NCBI GenBank assembly: GCA_947165135.1
Contig: CAMUZE010000001.1
Span: 38,006 to 102,005 of the forward strand
Reading direction: 5' to 3'
Source: an uncultured Clostridia bacterium
GTDB taxonomy: Bacteria > Bacillota_I > Bacilli_A > RF39 > UBA660
DNA length: 64,000 bases
Part shown: positions 59,296 to 64,000 of the stretch, piece by piece
Numbering within the stretch: position 1 is the stretch's first letter
Layout: every line of letters starts with the position of its first letter
Made by a program: the position numbers and the translations under genes
The notes under the pieces: model-generated
Told to the model about the DNA's origin: nothing
The model's input: the letters and a program-made list of their open reading frames with translations, nothing else
The model's database searches: none

Positions 59296-59539
59296 TTACC
59301 ATTTTAAACCAGTATATGTATCTATAACTACATTTTTCAGTGTTTCTTGATTATCAACAACATCTACCAAATACATAGGCTTAGCATTTTTATATGGAAT
59401 AGATTCTTTCATATTTTACTTTTTATTACTTTCAACTTTTTTCACAAGAAATCTATCATCATATATTCCACCAAATAATATTGTCTAATACACTTAATTG
59501 TTCTAAAATAAAATTTTTATATTTTTTATTGGTAGACAT
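59296..59539 (-). pseudogene. Broken TfoX N-domain protein
   Basis: Minus-strand pieces of one family are out of frame with one another. MSTNKKYKNFILEQLSVLDNI (from 59539) is a TfoX_N start. Then GGIYDDRFLVKKVESNKK is in another frame and is closed by a TAA. After that stop comes ESIPYKNAKPMYLVDVVDNQETLKNVVIDTYTGLKW. The middle part (the usual RxMMGEYxxYxxGK region) is missing. So there is a deletion/frameshift plus a nonsense codon. TfoX-like proteins in Bacillota are of unclear function. Confidence 0.75.
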
Positions 59540-59553
59540 AGTATCACTCCAAA

Positions 59554-59907
59554 TTATTTAATGTTTTTTTCTAGTGTCAATTTTAGATTTTTTTGATTTT
59601 CTTTCCACACTTTATATTTATCTGGCATACATATTGCACATGGTCTATATCCAGCTCTAATCGCTGTTTTTTCATCAGCAAAAAATACTCTATATTTAAC
59701 ATATCGACCTTTTTCAACCCATCTATTAGCAGAAGGACAATCAAGTCTTCCATATATTTTTAATTTTTTATGTCCACCTAATGTCCCTGGACTATCACTT
59801 AGATATTGCTCTCCATTTTCATCTAATAGCTTAAATAACTTACCATTTTTAATCCTATTAGCCTGTTTTAAAATATATAATAATTTTTTTAATTCATAAT
59901 TCTCCAT
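59554..59907 (-). CDS. Ada-type metal-binding domain protein
   Basis: 117 residues. KIYGRLDCPSANRWVEKGRYVKYRVFFADEKTAIRAGYRPCAICMP is the stand-alone form of the Ada N-terminal zinc domain. In Ada this domain repairs methyl phosphotriesters through a Cys; here only LDC and CAIC cysteines are clear, so the four-Cys site may be incomplete. Neither the Ada AraC-type nor the methyltransferase domain is present. Weak ribosome site; start 59907 assumed. Confidence 0.82.
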   Translation of the reverse strand: MENYELKKLLYILKQANRIKNGKLFKLLDENGEQYLSDSPGTLGGHKKLKIYGRLDCPSANRWVEKGRYVKYRVFFADEKTAIRAGYRPCAICMPDKYKVWKENQKNLKLTLEKNIK

Positions 59908-59947
59908 AATACGCAATTATTACCAATTTCTTTTTACTATCAATATC

Positions 59948-60715
59948 TTAATATCCAAATTTGTCATAAAAATTTTCTTCGGCGTCATACCATTCTTCAG
60001 CAAAAAACCTATCTACTACCCATTGTATTTTTTCACCCGCATAATGGTAAACTTTTACCAAACTTCTATTTAGTACTTGTTTGGTAACACTATGAGAATA
60101 ATTATACATACTTGGTAAATATAATTCATTATGTTGACATACCAAGTTTAACGCATCTTGATCTGGATATTTTAATTCCTTTTGTCGAATTACCTCAAAC
60201 CAACTTTCTTGAATATTCTCTTTCCTTATTTTCTTTAAATTAAAAATAACAAAACCAGAATTAATATACTTCCCAGTTATTGATAAACGTTCATATGTAT
60301 TATCAGTTAAAACTCCGTAATCTTTTACTCCAGCCACATAATAATCACTTATATCGACTCTCCAAACTTTTGATATATCTTTTCTTACTATAGCATCGGT
60401 ATCAATATACAAAACCTTATCTTCTTTGATTAAAGAAGGAAGTGCTAATCTTGCAAAACAAAAATTAGAGTAAATTGTATCTCTATTAACATTGCCTTTA
60501 TCAATTAATTTATCTATCTCCCTGTTGAAATTTATTAACTTAATTTCCACTCCGTATTCATCAATTATTTTTTGCAAATACGGAACATCCTTTATCTTAT
60601 TAGTTTCCAATAATAAATATATTTTTTTAATGTTTTTTGTACATTCTAACAAAGAAAAAATATCAACCATTAAATAATGATACCAATTCTTTGTACAAGC
60701 CATCGCAATAATCAT
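59948..60715 (-). CDS. Glycosyltransferase family 8
   Basis: 255 residues. LALPSLIKEDKVLYIDTDAIVRKDIS carries the DxD metal motif of retaining GT8 enzymes; YINSGFVIFNLKKIR, YPDQDALNLVC and VYHYAGEKIQW complete it. It probably adds a sugar to lipopolysaccharide-like or surface glycans or to a protein; substrate unknown. A strong GGAGG site precedes the ATG at 60715. It stands alone in the accessory region. Confidence 0.92.
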   Translation of the reverse strand: MIIAMACTKNWYHYLMVDIFSLLECTKNIKKIYLLLETNKIKDVPYLQKIIDEYGVEIKLINFNREIDKLIDKGNVNRDTIYSNFCFARLALPSLIKEDKVLYIDTDAIVRKDISKVWRVDISDYYVAGVKDYGVLTDNTYERLSITGKYINSGFVIFNLKKIRKENIQESWFEVIRQKELKYPDQDALNLVCQHNELYLPSMYNYSHSVTKQVLNRSLVKVYHYAGEKIQWVVDRFFAEEWYDAEENFYDKFGY

Positions 60716-60752
60716 AAAAAACCTCCTAATAAAATTATAACATATGATTGTT

Positions 60753-61052
60753 TTAGTTATCTATACTTGTTTTATGTACTCTTTTAATATTAGCGTATGA
60801 AATAATCATTAATATCAGTGATGGAATGCTAACATACCAATAAATAACTACCGCAAGCCAGATTCCAAAAAAAGTTTCGACCAAATCCCAATTATAAATT
60901 CCAACAACTAAGCAGTATAAAATAACTAACAAATACGGATATGCTCCAATACAAAATAGATAATTCCAAAATGTATTTACTTTACTAATCTTTTTATATA
61001 TTAACCAATCTAAAGCTAGTGCCAGAAAAACAAAAAACATTAAAAACCACAT
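60753..61052 (-). CDS. Small membrane protein, unknown
   Basis: 99 residues, three or four hydrophobic segments: WFLMFFVFLALALDWLIY, FCIGAYPYLLVILYCLVVGIY, IWLAVVIYWYVSIPSLILMIISYA. GGGGC lies before the ATG. It precedes the GT8 gene by 37 bases and could be co-transcribed. No family recognised. Confidence 0.65.
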   Translation of the reverse strand: MWFLMFFVFLALALDWLIYKKISKVNTFWNYLFCIGAYPYLLVILYCLVVGIYNWDLVETFFGIWLAVVIYWYVSIPSLILMIISYANIKRVHKTSIDN

Positions 61053-61204
61053 TTATATAGCCCCACATTCTATAAAAATTATAACACAATTACTCTATGA
61101 AAAATATCTTTCAACTTTTAAAATATTTTTTTACAGCAAAAAAATGTAATAACAATTAGTTATTTGTCACAATATTGTTTAGACTTTTTACAATCATCAT
61201 ACTC

Positions 61205-61426
61205 TTAAATTTGCCCGTTATATTTATACAATTTTTTTACTATTGGCGAGTATTCAACCTTAGATAAATCTTTTGATTTTCTCTCAGCAATATACTTTGT
61301 TAAATACATGCTTTGTATAAGCATTTGATAATCATCTAATATTTGATCTTTAAATTTTGAATCTATAATAATTCTACTATAATATTTTTTTAATTCTTCT
61401 AAAATTATTCTATCAATTGTGTTATC
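61205..61426 (-). pseudogene. Orphan coding-like fragment
   Basis: An open minus-strand frame of about 73 codons (IDRIILEELKKYYSRIII, LDDYQMLIQSMYLTKYIAERKSK, SKVEYSPIVKKLYKYNGQI) between 61426 and the TAA at 61205, with no proper start codon and no ribosome site. It may be the tail of a lost gene; the resemblance to SIS-domain tails is only slight. The remaining intergenic sequence to 61052 shows nothing. Confidence 0.35.
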
Positions 61427-62337
61427 TTATCATCTGATGGCATAGTTGTAATTGTTTTTAATCCTAATTCTTGTTTTCTTTTCTTTACCCATTTTAAATC
61501 TTCTTTTACTTCTTCAATAGTTCTAGCACCACGCGATGACTCGATATATATTTTTTGTATATCATTACTCTTAATACTTTGATAAGCTTTATTAACATTA
61601 TTGTTCTTTTCTTTTATTTCAGAAAGTGGAGCTTTATTCATACTTGATTTTATATTTAAATAATCAGTTAGTTTTTGTTGTTCTTTAGTATACTCACTCG
61701 GAAGAGAATCACTAACATCACGAATACTGAATCTTTGCATTCCTAATTTACATAATAACACATCAAAATAATCAGAAAAACTTACACTATAATCTTCGTT
61801 CTCATAAATATTCATTCCAAGTGGAGTCCCATCTATAAATATAACTCCTTCTATTTCATCAGGATATGTACTTTCCCAATATGTTGCATACACTCCACCA
61901 ATTGAATGTGGCATAAGAATATATGGTCCTTCTATTCCAACACTTTTAAGAGCAGTTCTATAATCAGACACTATTTGTTCTACTGTTTGTGTTTTAGAAG
62001 TATCATCACTATATCCATAACCAGCTCTATCAATATAAATTATTTCATAATCATCTTTTAATTGTTCATTTACAAAAGTCATTTCAATACTATAATTATG
62101 AACACCTAATCCAGAAATACCAATTAATTTATGTTTACTATTTTTATTACCAATTCTATAAATATTTAAATCATAATCTCCTGCTGAATATTTATTAATA
62201 TATCCTAAATCTTTTAATTCATTATACTCATTATTACTTTTTATTTTATGAACTACAAATATAACAATAATAGATAATAATAAAACAATAATAATTCCCA
62301 ATAAAATTTTAAGAAATAATTTTAGTTTTTTATTCAT
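61405..62337 (-). CDS. Alpha/beta hydrolase, probably C-terminally truncated
   Basis: 310 residues. N-terminal membrane anchor (about 7-30), then an alpha/beta hydrolase: GISGLGVHNYSIEM, YIDRAGYGYSDD and the nucleophile LMPHSIGGVYATYWESTYPDEIEGVIFIDGTP. It ends soon after a helical region, at MPSDDKITQLIE. The usual last strand and the catalytic His are not present. The ATG at 62337 follows AGAGGTG. Either an unusual member or a decaying gene. Confidence 0.75.
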   Translation of the reverse strand: MNKKLKLFLKILLGIIIVLLLSIIVIFVVHKIKSNNEYNELKDLGYINKYSAGDYDLNIYRIGNKNSKHKLIGISGLGVHNYSIEMTFVNEQLKDDYEIIYIDRAGYGYSDDTSKTQTVEQIVSDYRTALKSVGIEGPYILMPHSIGGVYATYWESTYPDEIEGVIFIDGTPLGMNIYENEDYSVSFSDYFDVLLCKLGMQRFSIRDVSDSLPSEYTKEQQKLTDYLNIKSSMNKAPLSEIKEKNNNVNKAYQSIKSNDIQKIYIESSRGARTIEEVKEDLKWVKKRKQELGLKTITTMPSDDKITQLIE

Positions 62338-62403
62338 GTTACACACCTCTATTATATTCATTATACCGTAAATTTTTAAAATTATTTTGCTTAGAATATT
62401 ACT

Positions 62404-62431
62404 AAAAAAAGATGAGATTTTTTCTCATCTT
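62404..62431 (-). terminator. Terminator of the lipoprotein gene at 62477
   Basis: AAGATGAGA and TCTCATCTT (62409-62417 with 62423-62431), T run on the minus strand. Confidence 0.8.
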
Positions 62432-62476
62432 AATGTACAGGAATATCTTAATAGTACGATCTATTATATTCATATA

Positions 62477-63163
62477 CTAATGGCAAATTAATTTTCCTGT
62501 ATTAGAATTTGCACCATAGATAGTACAACTTGTTTCATAATGTAAACTAGTGTATCCGTTAGTTTTTGTATCACCGTTATAACTACCATCTGTACAAGTA
62601 TAAGTATTCCCGTCTGAAATAGTTTTACATTGACCATTAGTAAATATTTTGTTTAAAATGGCAATATTACTATTATGATATGCACCATTAGTAGATCCTT
62701 CAATACAATATATTTTATTATCTTTTAATATGCATGCATATGCTCTTGATATTGTATTACCAGAAAGTACTAATCCAAAGAAATTATGTCTTTGTTTTCC
62801 TCCTGCTGTTTTTAAATTGTTGATATCCTTTGTATAATCACTAGGAGATAAAGTGGCTCCTAAAGTTTTTGCTTTATCACCTTCATCACTAAAATATGCA
62901 TATACACAACCATCACAATTAATTACTTCTTCTACAGTCACAGTTTTTTCATCTGTTGGACCATTATCATCATTATCAAATTCAATAATTTCATCATCAT
63001 CTACATAATTATTGTTTGAATTGTTTTGTTGATTGTTGTTTTCTTTTTCTTCATATTTTTGTTCTTGTTGCCCATTGTTATTTTGCTTTTCTCCATTAGA
63101 ACCACATCCAGTAACACTAAACAATAATATTAAAGAAAATAATAGCAGTAACATTTTTTTCAT
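62477..63163 (-). CDS. Lipoprotein with Cys-rich C-terminal domain
   Basis: 228 residues. Lipobox LLFSVTGC-GSN at the start, then an Asn/Gln/Asp-rich linker (about 25-70) and a domain with NCDGCVYAYFSDEGDKA, YACILKDNKIYCIEG and four more Cys. The CDGC pair and the ordered Cys spacing suggest disulphides outside the cell. The domain resembles the outside part of some pseudopilin-like proteins of low-GC Bacillota, but the match is not firm. TGAGGTG precedes the ATG. Confidence 0.82.
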   Translation of the reverse strand: MKKMLLLLFSLILLFSVTGCGSNGEKQNNNGQQEQKYEEKENNNQQNNSNNNYVDDDEIIEFDNDDNGPTDEKTVTVEEVINCDGCVYAYFSDEGDKAKTLGATLSPSDYTKDINNLKTAGGKQRHNFFGLVLSGNTISRAYACILKDNKIYCIEGSTNGAYHNSNIAILNKIFTNGQCKTISDGNTYTCTDGSYNGDTKTNGYTSLHYETSCTIYGANSNTGKLICH

Positions 63164-63195
63164 AATAAGTTCACCTCATATATAGTATATCACAT

Positions 63196-63218
63196 AAAAA
63201 GAGAATTTTTACATTCTC
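63196..63218 (-). terminator. Terminator of the lipoprotein gene at 63245
   Basis: GAGAAT and ATTCTC (63201-63206 with 63213-63218), T run on the minus strand. Confidence 0.6.
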
Positions 63219-63244
63219 CTAATATCTTAACATTCCAATCACTT

Positions 63245-63649
63245 TTATTTTTTTGTTATCGTTGCACTTGAATACAATTTCTTTGCAATATCATATGCTT
63301 CATCAATTGTTTTATCATAAAAATCATTATTTATTCCTGTACGCTTATAAGTAACAATATTTCCTTCTTGTTTATAATCCTCTATATAAGATTGACCTTC
63401 CACTTCCATACCATAAACAATAGCATTACTCTCCTTCAAAAATTCTAATCTATAATTTTCAGAAACACATTTGCCATCCTTAAATTCTAATGTTATATCA
63501 TAGCTTGTTATAGCTTCCCATCTTGTACATTTATCTACATCTGAAATAATTATACTTTTATTTGATTCATTTTCTGTTGCTTTATTACCACAACCAGTTA
63601 TAGTTAATGCTCCTATAATTATTACTAAACACAATATTATTCTTTTCAT
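63245..63649 (-). CDS. Lipoprotein, unknown function
   Basis: 134 residues from the ATG at 63649 with GAGGAGA upstream. Lipobox IGALTITGC-GNK. The mature part (KCTRWEAITSYDITLEFKDGKCVSENYRLEF, EEGNIVTYKR-like, DEAYDIAKKLYSSATITKK) is mixed beta/alpha with two Cys. It resembles small surface lipoproteins with no known role. It lies next to the other lipoprotein gene but has its own terminator. Confidence 0.8.
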   Translation of the reverse strand: MKRIILCLVIIIGALTITGCGNKATENESNKSIIISDVDKCTRWEAITSYDITLEFKDGKCVSENYRLEFLKESNAIVYGMEVEGQSYIEDYKQEGNIVTYKRTGINNDFYDKTIDEAYDIAKKLYSSATITKK

Positions 63650-63790
63650 AAAATTTCTCCTCACATTAATAAAGATTATTTACAATTTTATTATATCATA
63701 TAATTTACTAATCTTTTATATCAAGCCATATAAAGTCAAACTTTTCGCCTTATTACTGTATTTCAAAAAACTTTTGTTCATAATATTACT

Positions 63791-63816
63791 AAAAACAGAA
63801 CACATTTGTGTTCTGT
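63791..63816 (-). terminator. Terminator of the gene at the right edge
   Basis: ACAGAACACA and TGTGTTCTGT (63795-63804 with 63807-63816), T5 on the minus strand. Confidence 0.82.
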
Positions 63817-63818
63817 CA

Positions 63819-64000
63819 TTATACTTTATAATACATTTGATTTTTACTTGTTGGTTTGTCTGGAATTGTTAATGAAACAACTCCTTCCTTTATTGCTGGA
63901 TCAAGATATGTTGATCTTAAAGTTTCTTTTGATTTAATACCTAATTTATCCATTATTTCATTTGCAGTCATCGGAACATTATATTCCATAACATTAAGTA
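63819..64000 (-). CDS. C-terminal end of a Fic- or AlbA_2-type protein (partial)
   Basis: About 60 codons entering from the right edge, ending in TAA at 63819. MTANEIMDKLGIKSKETLRSTYLDPAIKEGVVSLTIPDKPTSKNQMYYKV is a winged-helix-like tail often found at the end of Fic-domain or AlbA_2 ATP-binding proteins. The main domain is outside the window, so the protein type stays open. A strong terminator follows. Confidence 0.6.
   Translation of the reverse strand, partial: LNVMEYNVPMTANEIMDKLGIKSKETLRSTYLDPAIKEGVVSLTIPDKPTSKNQMYYKV

Noticed and set aside
59236..59553. Plain intergenic sequence
   Set aside because: Translation on the minus strand shows broken TfoX-like blocks, so it is listed as a pseudogene.
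1..64000. Prophage, insertion sequence or integrative element
   Set aside because: No transposase, integrase, phage structural gene or flanking direct repeats were found.

Overview
The window is very AT-rich bacterial chromosome with dense, mostly minus-strand operons. Ribosome binding sites are of the AGGAGG type, TGG encodes Trp and TGA is used as a stop (for example at 29713). Several families point to a low-GC, spore-forming member of the Bacillota, probably an uncultured gut Bacilli of the RF39/Mollicutes-like kind: CotJ spore-coat proteins, a SleB/CwlJ-type hydrolase, CIRCE-controlled Hsp20, DUF951, the parAB-ychF neighbourhood and DUF1015. The lineage is an inference; no rRNA is present. 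The block ychF - DUF951 - parB - parA resembles the replication-origin side of Bacillus chromosomes.

Layout. 1-7.1 kb: phosphoketolase end, tsaE, a cotJA/B fusion with cotJC, an ABC exporter, a Clp-like AAA ATPase, tRNA-Asn and a first feoAB pair. 7.1-10.6 kb: a membrane protein with a HAAS-like start, a secreted nuclease, CIRCE-hsp20 and a pseudopilin. 10.6-20 kb: ychF, an AbgT transporter, DUF951, parB, parA, an AMP-ligase/CAT-like acyltransferase pair under a palindromic operator, a Ca2+ exchanger and a lipid kinase. 20-31 kb: cell-wall genes (PBP1, murI, ddl, membrane-anchored murF), a ZIP transporter, a sirtuin and a short GH13 protein. 31-39.9 kb: DUF1015, phosphatases, spore-type wall hydrolases, a coiled-coil membrane protein and an ASCH-kinase fusion. 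39.9-47.1 kb: an NAD salvage cluster (pncA, pncB, Nudix, nadE, nadD, pncC, an NrtR-like regulator, trxB) read from one consensus promoter carrying two TGTTAwTAACA boxes. 47-53 kb: rdgB, HAD, GtrA, a SirTM-type sirtuin, a lipase-like protein and PRPP synthetase. 53-58.8 kb: a metal operon (feoA, feoB with Cys tail, CDF efflux, GNAT, HAD, 2H phosphoesterase, metallothionein-like protein) divergent from a TetR gene, with two matching 20-bp operators. 58.8-64 kb: accessory region with a second pseudopilin, a broken TfoX-like gene, an Ada-type zinc domain, a glycosyltransferase, a truncated hydrolase, lipoproteins and the end of another gene.

The genes connect in two ways. NAD is made by the pnc/nad cluster and consumed by two different sirtuins in the window, and PRPP synthetase supplies a pncB substrate. 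Metal traffic is handled by two Feo systems, a ZIP importer, a CDF exporter and a candidate metallothionein. The best candidates for undescribed biology are the TetR-controlled metal operon with its 2H/HAD pair, the two-box NAD promoter with an apparently catalytically dead Nudix regulator, the CAT-like/AMP-ligase pair, and the ASCH-kinase fusion. No insertion sequence, prophage or CRISPR array was seen.
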